Shown piece by piece: positions 16,696 through 24,881 of a stretch of DNA of 64,000 nt. This stretch comes from Dongia_A sp035695765 (GTDB lineage Bacteria; Pseudomonadota; Alphaproteobacteria; Dongiales; Dongiaceae). Where the stretch lies: positions 60,430 to 124,429 of the forward strand of contig DASRRI010000027.1 in assembly GCA_035695765.1 (NCBI GenBank), read 5' to 3'. The notes beneath the pieces were generated by a model. The model did not search any database and was not told where the DNA came from. It saw only the letters and a list, made by a program, of their open reading frames with translations. Position 1 is the stretch's first letter, and each line of letters opens with the position of its first letter. The position numbers were made by a program, and so were the translations under genes.

Positions 16696-17694
16696 ATGAG
16701 CGGATTGTCGACACACGAGCAATTGCTACAGGCCGTCGGCCAGGTGGCGGAGGCGGCGTTGCCGCGCTGGGGCCTTGCCGGCGCAACGCTCAAGATGATC
16801 AATCATTCGGAAAACACCACCTACCTTGTGACGCCAGCGAATGGCGTCCGGCCGGTTATCCTGCGCGTGCATCGCGAAGGCTACCATTCCATCAACGGCA
16901 TCAAGAGCGAGCTGGCCTGGATGCATGCCCTGCAGGCCGAGGCGAACGTGCTGACGCCGCAGGCGATCCGCGGCCTCGATGGCGAAGAGATCCAGGTCGT
17001 CGGCCATCCGTCGCTTCCGCGCCCGCGCAATTGCGTGCTGTTCCATCTGATCGACGGACAGGAGCCGGGCCAGGAAAACCTGATCGAGCCCTTCAAGCAG
17101 CTAGGCGAAGTGACCGCCCGCACGCACATCCATTCCATGGGCTGGGAGCGCCCGCCCTATTTCGAGCGCCTCAGCTGGGACTTCGACCACGCGCTGGGCA
17201 AGCATCCCAATTGGGGGCCATGGGAAGAAGGGCCGGATATGAATCCGGAGCGCCGTCCGCTCCTGCAGCGGCTAGTCGACACGATCGAGCGGCGCCTCAA
17301 GCGCTTCGGCCAGACGCGCGACCGCTTTGGATTGATCCACGCCGACTTCCGGCTCGCCAATCTCCTCATCCACAAAGGCAACACGCGGGTCATCGATTTC
17401 GACGATTGCGGCATCGGCTGGTTCCTCTATGACGCCGGAACCGCCGTCAGTTTTTTCGAGCATAAGCCGGAAGTGCCGGAGCTGATGGAAGCCTGGAAGA
17501 AAGGCTATCGCCGGATCCGCCCGCTGTCCAAAGAGGAAGAGAACGAGATCTGGACCTTCATCCTGCTGCGGCGGATGTTGCTGCTCGCCTGGATGGGATC
17601 GCATCACGAGACTGACCTCGCCAAGCAGGAAGGGCCGGCTTATTGCACCGGAACCTGCGACATGGCCGAGAAGTACCTGAGCAAAAACGGCTGA
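16696..17694 (+). CDS. APH-fold kinase, probable (S)-1-amino-2-propanol kinase
   Basis: A 332-residue aminoglycoside-phosphotransferase/choline-kinase fold protein. The catalytic loop HADFRLANLLI has the base at Asp217, and the metal-binding segment VIDFDDCG has Asp234 and Asp236. The N-terminal NHSENTTYLV is the nucleotide-loop region. It is 13 bases before a class-III PLP enzyme. That pair, followed by a CoA-acylating aldehyde dehydrogenase and shell genes, is the signature of the RMM (aminoacetone) microcompartment, where the kinase phosphorylates 1-amino-2-propanol. ATG at 16696 is chosen because the long upstream frame is the promoter. Confidence 0.85.
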   Translation: MSGLSTHEQLLQAVGQVAEAALPRWGLAGATLKMINHSENTTYLVTPANGVRPVILRVHREGYHSINGIKSELAWMHALQAEANVLTPQAIRGLDGEEIQVVGHPSLPRPRNCVLFHLIDGQEPGQENLIEPFKQLGEVTARTHIHSMGWERPPYFERLSWDFDHALGKHPNWGPWEEGPDMNPERRPLLQRLVDTIERRLKRFGQTRDRFGLIHADFRLANLLIHKGNTRVIDFDDCGIGWFLYDAGTAVSFFEHKPEVPELMEAWKKGYRRIRPLSKEEENEIWTFILLRRMLLLAWMGSHHETDLAKQEGPAYCTGTCDMAEKYLSKNG

Positions 17695-17707
17695 GTGGGA
17701 GCCATCG

Positions 17708-18994
17708 ATGGCAGACAGCGAACAAAGCCCCGCCAAGCAAGAATTCATCGAGAAGTCCAAGCACTTCTGGAATCCGGGCAAGACGCAGTTCTGGCAGGAC
17801 GTCGGCGTCGATCTGGTGATCGACCGGCGGCAAGATTACTTCCTCTACGACATGGATGGGCGGCGGCTGATCGACGTTCACTTGAACGGCGGCACCTACA
17901 ACATCGGGCATCGCCATCCGGAGCTGGTGGAAGTACTGAATCGCGGCACCCAGCGCTTCGACATGGGCAATCATCATTTCCCGGCGCTCGGCCGCACCGC
18001 GCTTGCTGAGAAGCTGGCCAAGAGCTGCGGCGGCGACCTGCATTACACGATCTATGGCTCGGGCGGTGGTGAAGCCATCGACATCGCGATCAAGACCGCG
18101 CGCCACGCCAAGCAGAAGAAGAAGATCGTCTCCATCGTCAAGGCCTATCACGGCCACACCGGCCTCGCGGTCGCGACCGGCTCCGAGCGCTTTTCCAAGC
18201 TGTTCCTGTCTGATCGTCCGGACGAATTCTTCAGCGTGCCATTCAATGACTTGAACGCGATGGAAGATGCGCTGCGGGCCAAGGATGTCGCCGCGGTCAT
18301 CATGGAGACCATCCCCGCGACCTACGGCTTCCCCATGCCGTTGCCGGGTTATCTCAATGAGGTAAAAAAGCTCACCGACCGCTATGACGCGCTCTACATC
18401 GCCGACGAAGTACAGACCGGCTTGATGCGCACCGGCGAGATGTGGGGCTATCAGCGCTATGGCATCCAGCCCGACATCGTCGTCATCGGCAAGGGCATTT
18501 CCGGTGGCATGTATCCGATCGCGTGCGTGGTGGTGCGCGAGCCCTACGCCGGCTGGCTGAAGCAGGACGGGTTCGGCCACATCTCCACCATGGGCGGCGC
18601 GGAGCTTGGCTGCCTGGTCGCGATGAAGACGCTGGAGATATTGGAGCGGCCGCAGATCAGGCCGATGGTCAATTACATCTCCCAGCTGATGGCGAGCGGC
18701 CTCGCCGAGATCATGAAGCTCTATTCCGATTTCTTCGTCGGCATCCGACAATGCGGCGTGGTGATGGGCCTCGAGTTCGACTATCCCGAGGGCGCCAAGC
18801 CGGTGATGAAGCATCTCTATGAGAACGGCGTGTGGGCGATCTTCTCCACCCTCGATGCCCGCGTGCTGCAATTCAAGCCCGGTGTCCTGATGACTGCATC
18901 CTTGTGCGAAGAGCTGCTGGAGCGGGTGGAGCGTTCGATCGGCCTTGCACGCGCGGAATGCAAGGGAAGCGGAAAGCGCCGCTACGCCGCATGA
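17708..18994 (+). CDS. Class-III PLP enzyme, probable 1-amino-2-propanol phosphate phospho-lyase
   Basis: A 428-residue aminotransferase-III-fold protein. The PLP lysine is Lys262 in VIGKGISGG; YIADEVQTGL carries the aspartate that pairs with the pyridine nitrogen, and GSGGGEAIDIAIK binds the phosphate. Members of this fold include ethanolamine-phosphate phospho-lyase. With a kinase directly upstream, elimination of phosphate and ammonia to give propionaldehyde is more likely than transamination. It forms one operon with the kinase and the aldehyde dehydrogenase. Confidence 0.85.
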   Translation: MADSEQSPAKQEFIEKSKHFWNPGKTQFWQDVGVDLVIDRRQDYFLYDMDGRRLIDVHLNGGTYNIGHRHPELVEVLNRGTQRFDMGNHHFPALGRTALAEKLAKSCGGDLHYTIYGSGGGEAIDIAIKTARHAKQKKKIVSIVKAYHGHTGLAVATGSERFSKLFLSDRPDEFFSVPFNDLNAMEDALRAKDVAAVIMETIPATYGFPMPLPGYLNEVKKLTDRYDALYIADEVQTGLMRTGEMWGYQRYGIQPDIVVIGKGISGGMYPIACVVVREPYAGWLKQDGFGHISTMGGAELGCLVAMKTLEILERPQIRPMVNYISQLMASGLAEIMKLYSDFFVGIRQCGVVMGLEFDYPEGAKPVMKHLYENGVWAIFSTLDARVLQFKPGVLMTASLCEELLERVERSIGLARAECKGSGKRRYAA

Positions 18995-19004
18995 GAGAGA
19001 ACGG

Positions 19005-20600
19005 ATGAACGCCATCGTCGAAGAGCTGCTGGCAGGCGAGAAGCGCCCAACCGGCACTGCCGACATGATGCTGCAGCTCAGCGAGTGGGCGGCGGCGTCC
19101 TATGCGCGCCATGACCGCGCCGCCGTCGACCGCATCACGAAGGCTGCGTCAGAGGCAGCTTTCGCACTGGCGGGGCCGCTGGCCGAAGCGGCGGTAAAGG
19201 AGACCGGCTTCGGCATCGCCGAACACAAGAAGATCAAGAACGAGATGTGCTCCCGCGGCATCTATGATGCCTACAAAGCGGAGGATTTCTGCTCCAAGCG
19301 CGTGATCGCCGAGCAGAAGATCGTGGAAGTGCCGCGCGCCGCCGGGATTGTGTTCGCACTCGCACCCTCGACTAACCCGGTCTGCACGGTCTTTTTCAAG
19401 ATCCTGCTGGCCCTCATGACGCGCAACGCCATCATCGTATCGCCCCATCCTAAGGCGAAGGCCTGCTCTGTCGAAGGCGCCCTCGCGATGGCCAAGGCAG
19501 CGGAGCAGGCCGGCGCGCCAGCCGGCATCATCCAGGTGATCGCAGACCCCAATCTCCCGCTCATCGACCACATCATGAAATCGCCGCGCGTGAGCGTGAT
19601 CCTGGCAACCGGCGGAACGCCGATGGTGCGCGCAGCCTATTCCTCCGGCAATCCCGCGATCGGAGTCGGGCCGGGGAATGCGCCCGTCTTCGTCGATGCC
19701 AGCGCCGACCTCAACGCCGCCGCCAAGCGCATCATCCTTTCCAAGAGTTTCGATAATTCCATCCTCTGCACCAACGAAAGCGTGGTGGTGGCGGAGGAGA
19801 GCATCGCCGACAAGCTCTTGCAAACGCTCAGCAAGGCGGGGGCCTATGTCGCCAAGCCGGACGAGGCCGACGATATCCGGAACTATCTGTTCGGCCTGGG
19901 CTCCTTTAATGTCGATGTCGTCGGCAAGAGCGCGGCGCAGATTGCCGGTAAGGTCGGCATCAAAATACCGTCTTCGACCAAGGTGATCCTCACCCCGATC
20001 GATCGCGTCGGCATCGACGAAGCGTTGTCCAAGGAAAAGCTGTGCCCTGTCCTCGGCTTCGTGCGCGTGCCGCATGTCCATGCCGGCATTTCGACGGCGC
20101 GCGCCTTGATCCGCATGTCAGGCGCCGGCCATTCTGCCGCCATTCACAGCGCGAACCCCGCCAACATCCTGGCCTATGCCAGCGCGGTGAAGGCTCTGCG
20201 CGTCGTCGTCAACGCACCGTGCAGCCAGGGCGCCGCCGGGTTCGGCACGCATCTCGCCCCATCCTTCACCATCGGCACCGGATTCTTCGGCCGCTCCTCG
20301 GTCGGTGAGAATATCGGGCCCAAGCATCTCGTGAACTGGACCCGCATCGCCTATAGCGACGAGGCAAGCGAGGCGTTCGGCGACTTCTCCGGTCTCGAGG
20401 CATGGAACAACCAGCCGGCGCTTCCTGTCGGCCGCGAGGCGCCCATGACCATCGGCCGCCTGCAGGAAGGGGCCGAGCGCGCCGACGAATCCTTGTTCGC
20501 ACAGTCTGGCGGTGGCGCCGTGGCGGACGAGATCGCCCTGATGCGCGAAGAAATCCGCCGCATCGTGCTTGAAGAACTGCGCAGCGCATTCAGGAAATAG
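19005..20600 (+). CDS. CoA-acylating aldehyde dehydrogenase with C-terminal encapsulation helix (PduP/EutE-like)
   Basis: A 531-residue aldehyde dehydrogenase. The catalytic cysteine is Cys255 in NSILCTNESVV; GPGNAPVFVD and the ISPHPKAKACS-like segment are typical of PduP/EutE/AdhE-type acylating enzymes that make acyl-CoA. It carries about 50 extra residues at the C-terminus ending in an amphipathic helix (about 506-531; key pattern IALMREEIRRIVLEELRSAF). Such short terminal helices target enzymes to microcompartment lumens. ATG at 19005 lies 10 bases after the PLP-enzyme stop. Substrate propionaldehyde is inferred. Confidence 0.9.
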   Translation: MNAIVEELLAGEKRPTGTADMMLQLSEWAAASYARHDRAAVDRITKAASEAAFALAGPLAEAAVKETGFGIAEHKKIKNEMCSRGIYDAYKAEDFCSKRVIAEQKIVEVPRAAGIVFALAPSTNPVCTVFFKILLALMTRNAIIVSPHPKAKACSVEGALAMAKAAEQAGAPAGIIQVIADPNLPLIDHIMKSPRVSVILATGGTPMVRAAYSSGNPAIGVGPGNAPVFVDASADLNAAAKRIILSKSFDNSILCTNESVVVAEESIADKLLQTLSKAGAYVAKPDEADDIRNYLFGLGSFNVDVVGKSAAQIAGKVGIKIPSSTKVILTPIDRVGIDEALSKEKLCPVLGFVRVPHVHAGISTARALIRMSGAGHSAAIHSANPANILAYASAVKALRVVVNAPCSQGAAGFGTHLAPSFTIGTGFFGRSSVGENIGPKHLVNWTRIAYSDEASEAFGDFSGLEAWNNQPALPVGREAPMTIGRLQEGAERADESLFAQSGGGAVADEIALMREEIRRIVLEELRSAFRK

Positions 20601-20602
20601 TC

Positions 20603-21220
20603 ATGGCCGAATTGCGCTCCTTCATTTTCATCGACCAGATGCAGCCGCAGACTTTGTGCTGCATGGCGAGCTGGATGCGCGGCCGGCTGCCGCGCACCAA
20701 CATGGCAGCGCAGATCATCGAGGTCGCACCCGGACTCGACATCGAGCCCTTGACCGACGTCGCGCTCAAATATGCCGAGGTCGGCGGCGGCATCCTGGTG
20801 GTGGAGCGGCAATTCGGCTATCTCGAGTTCCACTCGCGCTCCACCGGCCTCGTCAAAGCGGCCGCGCAGGCCGTTCTCGAATCCCTCGATGCCGATGAAA
20901 GCCAGGCAATGCGGCCGCAGATCCTCGCCTCCAAGATCGTGACGCGGGTCGATCCGGTTCATGCGTTCCTGATCAACCGCAACAAGCTCGGCTCCATGAT
21001 CCTGCCCGGCGAATCCCTGTTCGTTTTGGAAATGCAGCCGGCGAGCTATGCCATCCTGGCGGCCAACGAGGCGGAGAAGCATGCCGAGATCAAAATCATC
21101 GACTACCGCATGATCGGCGCTACCGGCCGGGTCTATCTGTCCGGCGAGGAATCCTCCGTGCGCAGCGCCGCCGCCGCCGCCGAAGAGGCATTGCAATCCC
21201 TATCGAGGCAGGCGGCATGA
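20603..21220 (+). CDS. BMC-T shell protein (tandem BMC domains), first copy
   Basis: A 205-residue protein with two BMC domains: residues about 1-95 (AELRSFIFIDQMQPQTLCCMASWMRG) and 100-200 (SKIVTRVDPVHAFLINRNKLGSMILPGESLFVLEMQPASYAILAANEAEK). BMC-T proteins form pseudohexameric trimers in the shell, often with a gated or larger pore. It starts 2 bases after the aldehyde dehydrogenase stop. It is clearly related to the second BMC-T at 22293-22928 (shared MIGATGR and AANEAEK motifs) but divergent in the N-terminal half. Confidence 0.9.
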   Translation: MAELRSFIFIDQMQPQTLCCMASWMRGRLPRTNMAAQIIEVAPGLDIEPLTDVALKYAEVGGGILVVERQFGYLEFHSRSTGLVKAAAQAVLESLDADESQAMRPQILASKIVTRVDPVHAFLINRNKLGSMILPGESLFVLEMQPASYAILAANEAEKHAEIKIIDYRMIGATGRVYLSGEESSVRSAAAAAEEALQSLSRQAA

Positions 21221-21642
21221 TCGACAAGAACCTCCTGCGCGATCTGGTGAAGTCGGTCATTGCCGAAGAAGTGGCGGCAATCCGAAAGCCGAAGACTGCG
21301 GCGCCGTCTTCCGCCGAGGAACGCATCGCCATCGCCAGCGATGCCGACCTCATCGCCTTTGCGCGGCGTGTGCTGTCGATCGCCGGCGACCCGGCAAAGG
21401 CGAAGGAAATCGCTGCCGGCCGCTATCCCTTGGATCGCCCGGCGACTCAACATGCCGCTCCCCCAACGCCCCCTGCCGCGCAGTCCCACCGCATCGACAG
21501 CGGTGTCGTCACCGAATCCACGCTGAACAAATTGCCGCGCGGGCTTTCGCGCTTGCTGCTGGGGCCGGGCGTCACGGTCACGCCCCTGGCCAAGGATCGC
21601 GCCCGCGCCCTCGGCCTCACTTTCGAAAGGACCAAGCCATGA
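21217..21642 (+). CDS. Microcompartment-associated protein with encapsulation-like N-terminal helix
   Basis: A 141-residue protein overlapping its neighbours by 4 bases on both sides. The first 24 residues form an amphipathic helix (LLRDLVKSVIAEEVAAI) like the tail of the aldehyde dehydrogenase. A proline/alanine-rich linker (about 65-90) leads to a C-terminal piece (97-141) with LPRGLSRLLLGPG and VTPLAKDRARALG. No catalytic motif is seen. TPLAKD-type segments occur in other small BMC-locus proteins as I recall. It may join enzymes to the shell; this is inference. Confidence 0.75.
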   Translation: MIDKNLLRDLVKSVIAEEVAAIRKPKTAAPSSAEERIAIASDADLIAFARRVLSIAGDPAKAKEIAAGRYPLDRPATQHAAPPTPPAAQSHRIDSGVVTESTLNKLPRGLSRLLLGPGVTVTPLAKDRARALGLTFERTKP

Positions 21643-21911
21643 TACGCGGTCACGTGATCGGCCGGTACTGGGCCACCAAGCGGATCGAGCACATCCCGTC
21701 CGGGGCATTCCTGGAGGTGGAGACCGAAGGCGGCAGCCGCATCATCGCGCTCGACGTCCTTGGCTGCGGCGAAGGCGAAGAGGTCATGGTGGTGACCGGC
21801 TCGACCGCGGCTTCCTGGCTCGGCGGCGGCAAGATCCCGATCGACGCGCTCATCATCGGCTCGCTGGACCAGCCCAGCGGTCAACCGGGCGGTCAGGCGA
21901 AGAAGAAGTAG
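21639..21911 (+). CDS. BMC-P pentameric vertex protein (EutN/CcmL family)
   Basis: A 90-residue EutN/CcmL-type protein: MIRGHVIGRYWATKRIE at the start, then an OB-like barrel with IIALDVLGCGEGEEVMVVTGSTA and PIDALIIGSLD at the end. Pentamers of this family cap the vertices of the shell. The last ten residues are Gly/Gln/Lys-rich. It overlaps the preceding gene by 4 bases and is the only vertex protein here, as expected for one microcompartment type. Confidence 0.93.
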   Translation: MIRGHVIGRYWATKRIEHIPSGAFLEVETEGGSRIIALDVLGCGEGEEVMVVTGSTAASWLGGGKIPIDALIIGSLDQPSGQPGGQAKKK

Positions 21912-21944
21912 CAATCCACTCCAACCGAAGAACGGAGAAACACT

Positions 21945-22226
21945 ATGTCCAACGCACTCGGCATGATCGAAACCAAGGGTTTCGTGGCAGCATTGGCGGC
22001 CGCCGACGCCATGGTCAAGGCAGCAAACGTCACCATCGTCGGCCGCGAGCAGGTCGGTGACGGCCTGGTTGCCGTCATCATCAACGGCGACGTCGGCGCA
22101 GTAAAGGCCGCAACCGAAGCCGGCTCCGAAGCTGCCAACAGCGTCGGCACTCTGGTTTCGGTGCACGTCATCCCACGCCCGCACGCCGACCTTGCCAAGC
22201 ACTTCACGACGGTGCCGGGGAAGTAA
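21945..22226 (+). CDS. BMC-H hexameric shell protein (PduA/EutM family)
   Basis: A 93-residue canonical BMC protein: ALGMIETKGFVAALAAADAMVKAANV, then VAVIINGDVGAVKAATEAGSEAA and a VHVIPRPHADL ending. This is the main facet tile of the shell. Only one BMC-H is seen, fewer than in Pdu loci. It has a GGAGAAAC-type ribosome binding site 33 bases after the BMC-P stop. Confidence 0.95.
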   Translation: MSNALGMIETKGFVAALAAADAMVKAANVTIVGREQVGDGLVAVIINGDVGAVKAATEAGSEAANSVGTLVSVHVIPRPHADLAKHFTTVPGK

Positions 22227-22292
22227 GGCAATCGTGCTCCTGACGGCTTCCTTTGTGGCTGTCCCTCTTTGTCGGGGAGGGGGAGGCGGCGG

Positions 22293-22928
22293 ATGACCGA
22301 GCTCCGCGTCTATCTGCCGATCGAATCCCTGGCGCGGCAGTTCGCGGCCTACATGGCGACGCCGATGCGGGCGCGCGGCTATCCGCCGATGGAAGGCGAG
22401 CACAGCCTCATCATCGAGGTGGCGCCGGCGCTTGCCATCCATCGCATCTGCGATCTGGCTCTGAAGAGCGCGCCCGACATGGAGCCGGGCCTGCTCTATG
22501 TCGAGCGGCAGTATGGCCTCCTGGAACTTCATCACGCAGATCTTTCCGCGCTGCGCCAGGCGGGACAGGCGATCCTCAGCGGCATCGGCCGCAAGGCGGC
22601 GGATCAGTTGAAGCCGCGCACCTTGTTCGCCGACATCATCGAGAATGTGGCAGATCAGCACGCCATCATCCTCAACCGCACGCGCGAAGCCTCGATGCTG
22701 CTGCCGGGAAAGTCGCTGCTGGTCTATGAGCTGGAGCCCGCCCTGTTTGCGACCGTCGCGGCGAATGAAGCGGAGAAAGCCGCGCCGGGCATCACCCTCG
22801 TCGATCTGCAGATGATCGGCGCGACCGGCCGGCTTTTCATCGCGGGCACGGCGCGCGAATGCGAGCTCGCGCGCGACCGCATCGATGAAGTCCTGGGCGC
22901 GATCGAGGGGCGGCAATCCGGCCGCTGA
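22293..22928 (+). CDS. BMC-T shell protein (tandem BMC domains), second copy
   Basis: A 211-residue protein from ATG 22293, with a GGGAGG site upstream. Two BMC domains: about 1-100 (ELRVYLPIESLARQFAAYMATPMRARGYPP) and 105-205 (IIENVADQHAIILNRTREASMLLPGKSLLVYELEPALFATVAANEAEK). It is the last gene of the shell set. The first domain is unusual for BMC in its PMEGEHSLIIEVAPALAIHRICD strand. Together with the first BMC-T it gives two distinct trimeric tiles for one hexamer and one pentamer. Confidence 0.88.
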   Translation: MTELRVYLPIESLARQFAAYMATPMRARGYPPMEGEHSLIIEVAPALAIHRICDLALKSAPDMEPGLLYVERQYGLLELHHADLSALRQAGQAILSGIGRKAADQLKPRTLFADIIENVADQHAIILNRTREASMLLPGKSLLVYELEPALFATVAANEAEKAAPGITLVDLQMIGATGRLFIAGTARECELARDRIDEVLGAIEGRQSGR

Positions 22929-23143
22929 CACAAGCCCATTCTGGCAGCGTATTTACTCGTGACTTTCTTGTGACATTCACGGGATTTCGCGGTCTTAACG
23001 GGCCATTTTTGCACCATGCCCCAATCACATTCTCGCGCCATTCTGCTCGCCGGGAACAGGCCAGGATATGCATGTGTTTTTTCTGCGTAATCGTCAGGCG
23101 TCGCTTGGCGAGAACTAATAACCGTGCACGGAAGGAGCGTCAG

Positions 23144-23755
23144 ATGTTCAAGAAACTCTTCTTGCTCTCGACGGTCGCATCGTTTGTCGCGTTTCCAGCT
23201 CTGGCACAGCAATCGACGGACCAGCAGCCGACAACGATCACGCCCCCGGCAGAGCAAGGCGCCCCGGCGCAGCCTGCGCCGGCGGGTGATATGACCCAGC
23301 AGCCGACGACGGATCAGAATGCGCCGGCGGCAGCTGAAGCACAGCCGGTCTCGCCACCGCCGAGCGAAGCCATCATCCCGGCGCAGGCCGCTGATGAGGT
23401 GCGCGCCGACAAGCTGATCGGGATGACTGTCTATGATGCCAACGGCGGCAAGGTCGGGACGGTGAAGGACATCCTGTTCAATGACAATGGACAGGCGACC
23501 GGCGTGGTCTTGTCGGTCGGCGGCGTCCTTGGCGTCGGCGCGAAGGCGGTCGGCCTGCAGTGGAGCGAAGTCGATATCCAGCCGGATGCCGAGGTCGCGA
23601 AGGTCCAATACAACAAGGACCAGCTCGAGGCCGCGCCTGACTTCAAGACCCAGGAAGCCCAGAAGGCGGAGTCCGAAGCTGCGCAACAGCAGCTTCAGCA
23701 GAGCGCACCGGCGAACGCCCCTGCGACGCAGCCGCCTCCGGCCACGACCGAATAG
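23144..23755 (+). CDS. Secreted PRC-barrel domain protein
   Basis: A 203-residue protein starting at ATG 23144 with AAGGAG at 23132-23137. A signal peptide (KLFLLSTVASFVAFPALAQ, cleavage near residue 22) is followed by a Gln/Pro/Ala-rich low-complexity stretch (about 23-80). A PRC-barrel (about 85-155; KLIGMTVYDANGGKVGTVKDILFNDNGQATGVVLSVGG) and another Gln/Ala/Pro-rich tail follow. This layout is frequent in alphaproteobacterial envelope proteins. Function unknown. Confidence 0.85.
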   Translation: MFKKLFLLSTVASFVAFPALAQQSTDQQPTTITPPAEQGAPAQPAPAGDMTQQPTTDQNAPAAAEAQPVSPPPSEAIIPAQAADEVRADKLIGMTVYDANGGKVGTVKDILFNDNGQATGVVLSVGGVLGVGAKAVGLQWSEVDIQPDAEVAKVQYNKDQLEAAPDFKTQEAQKAESEAAQQQLQQSAPANAPATQPPPATTE

Positions 23756-23845
23756 GTCGTACCGACGCTCCGGTGCGATCGCCTCAGTCGCGCCGTATGC
23801 AACCGCCCGGCGGTCTTATCCGCCGGGCGTTTTCTTGATCACCGG

Positions 23846-24268
23846 TCACGCCACCTTGAGCGTCACGCTGATATTGCCGCGCGTGGCGTGCGAATAGGGA
23901 CACACGACGTGCGCCTGCTCGACCAAATCTTCTGCCGCTGCGCGATCGAGGCCCGGCAGATTTATTTCCAGCGCCACGTCGAGCCCGAATCCCTTGCCAT
24001 CATCGCGCGGACCGACACCGACCGAGGCACTGACCGCGCTGGCGTCTGGCACGGCGACCTTCAGGTTGCGCGCCACATATTTGATGGCGCTGAGGAAGCA
24101 GGCCGAATAGCCGGCGGCGAACAATTGCTCGGGATTGGTCGCTTCGCCGCCGGGCCCGCCCAGTTCCTTGGGCGTGATGAGCTTGACATTGAGCTTGCCG
24201 TCGTCGGTGACGGCCTTGCCGTCGCGGCCGCCGCTGGCGGTGGCTTTGGTGCGATAGGCGATCTGCAT
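23846..24268 (-). CDS. ohr: Organic hydroperoxide resistance protein Ohr
   Basis: A 140-residue OsmC/Ohr-fold thiol peroxidase. The two catalytic cysteines are in GYSACFLSAI and AHVVCPYSHATRGN; TNPEQLFAAGYSACF is the Ohr signature. It reduces organic and fatty-acid hydroperoxides. ATG at 24268 has an AAGGAAA site. It is divergent from the MarR-type regulator OhrR with palindromic operators between them. Confidence 0.95.
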   Translation of the reverse strand: MQIAYRTKATASGGRDGKAVTDDGKLNVKLITPKELGGPGGEATNPEQLFAAGYSACFLSAIKYVARNLKVAVPDASAVSASVGVGPRDDGKGFGLDVALEINLPGLDRAAAEDLVEQAHVVCPYSHATRGNISVTLKVA

Positions 24269-24310
24269 GGTGGTTTCCTTTTCTTCGGGGTCGATGGAAA
24301 AAGATTGCGC

Positions 24311-24384
24311 ACAATTTAATTTGCCGCAATTCATAATCCTGCGAGGTTGCCATGCACACAGCGCATTTCACACAATTGAATTGT
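24311..24384. promoter_or_regulatory. OhrR operator-like palindromes
   Basis: ACAATTGAATTGT at 24372-24384 is a perfect 13-base palindrome, and ACAATTTAATTTG at 24311-24323 is an imperfect copy. Both match the published OhrR operator style (ACAATT-N-AATTGT). They lie between ohr (start 24268) and ohrR (start 24417), one near each promoter. Confidence 0.8.
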
Positions 24385-24416
24385 GCGCTATTTAATAGGT
24401 CGAGGAGGATGGGATC

Positions 24417-24881
24417 ATGGCCAGAAAACCGGACCAGCCGAGCCTGGCGCTCGATGAATTCCTGTGCTTCGCGGTCTATTCGCTGGGGCACGCCTTCAAC
24501 CGCGCCTACAAGCCGCTGCTTGGGGCGCTCGGCCTCACCTATCCGCAATATGTCGCGATGGTGGTGTTGTGGGAGCACGATGGCATCACCGTCACCGAGC
24601 TCGGCGAGCGGCTGCATCTCGATTCGGGAACACTGACGCCGCTGCTGAAGCGCCTGGAGGCCGGCGGCCTGGTACAGCGGGCGCGCGATCCGGAGGATGA
24701 GCGCCAGGTACGCATCCGCGTGACCAAAGCCGGCCAAGCGCTGAAGGACCAGGCACGCGCCATCCCCGCCGCGATGCTGTGTGCGACCGGGCAATCGGCG
24801 CCGGACTTGCGCGCCTTGAAGGATGATCTGCTGCGCCTGCGCGACCAGCTCAACAAGGCTGAAACGCCAACGGCCCGATGA
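24417..24881 (+). CDS. ohrR: MarR-family peroxide-sensing repressor OhrR
   Basis: A 154-residue winged-helix MarR protein. The sensing cysteine is in EFLCFAVYS (near residue 18). The DNA-binding part is VTELGERLHLDSGTLTPLLKRLEAGGLVQRARDPEDERQ. A second cysteine lies near residue 121 (AAMLCATG), as in two-Cys OhrR proteins. GAGGAGG precedes the ATG. It represses ohr until oxidised by an organic peroxide. Confidence 0.94.
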   Translation: MARKPDQPSLALDEFLCFAVYSLGHAFNRAYKPLLGALGLTYPQYVAMVVLWEHDGITVTELGERLHLDSGTLTPLLKRLEAGGLVQRARDPEDERQVRIRVTKAGQALKDQARAIPAAMLCATGQSAPDLRALKDDLLRLRDQLNKAETPTAR

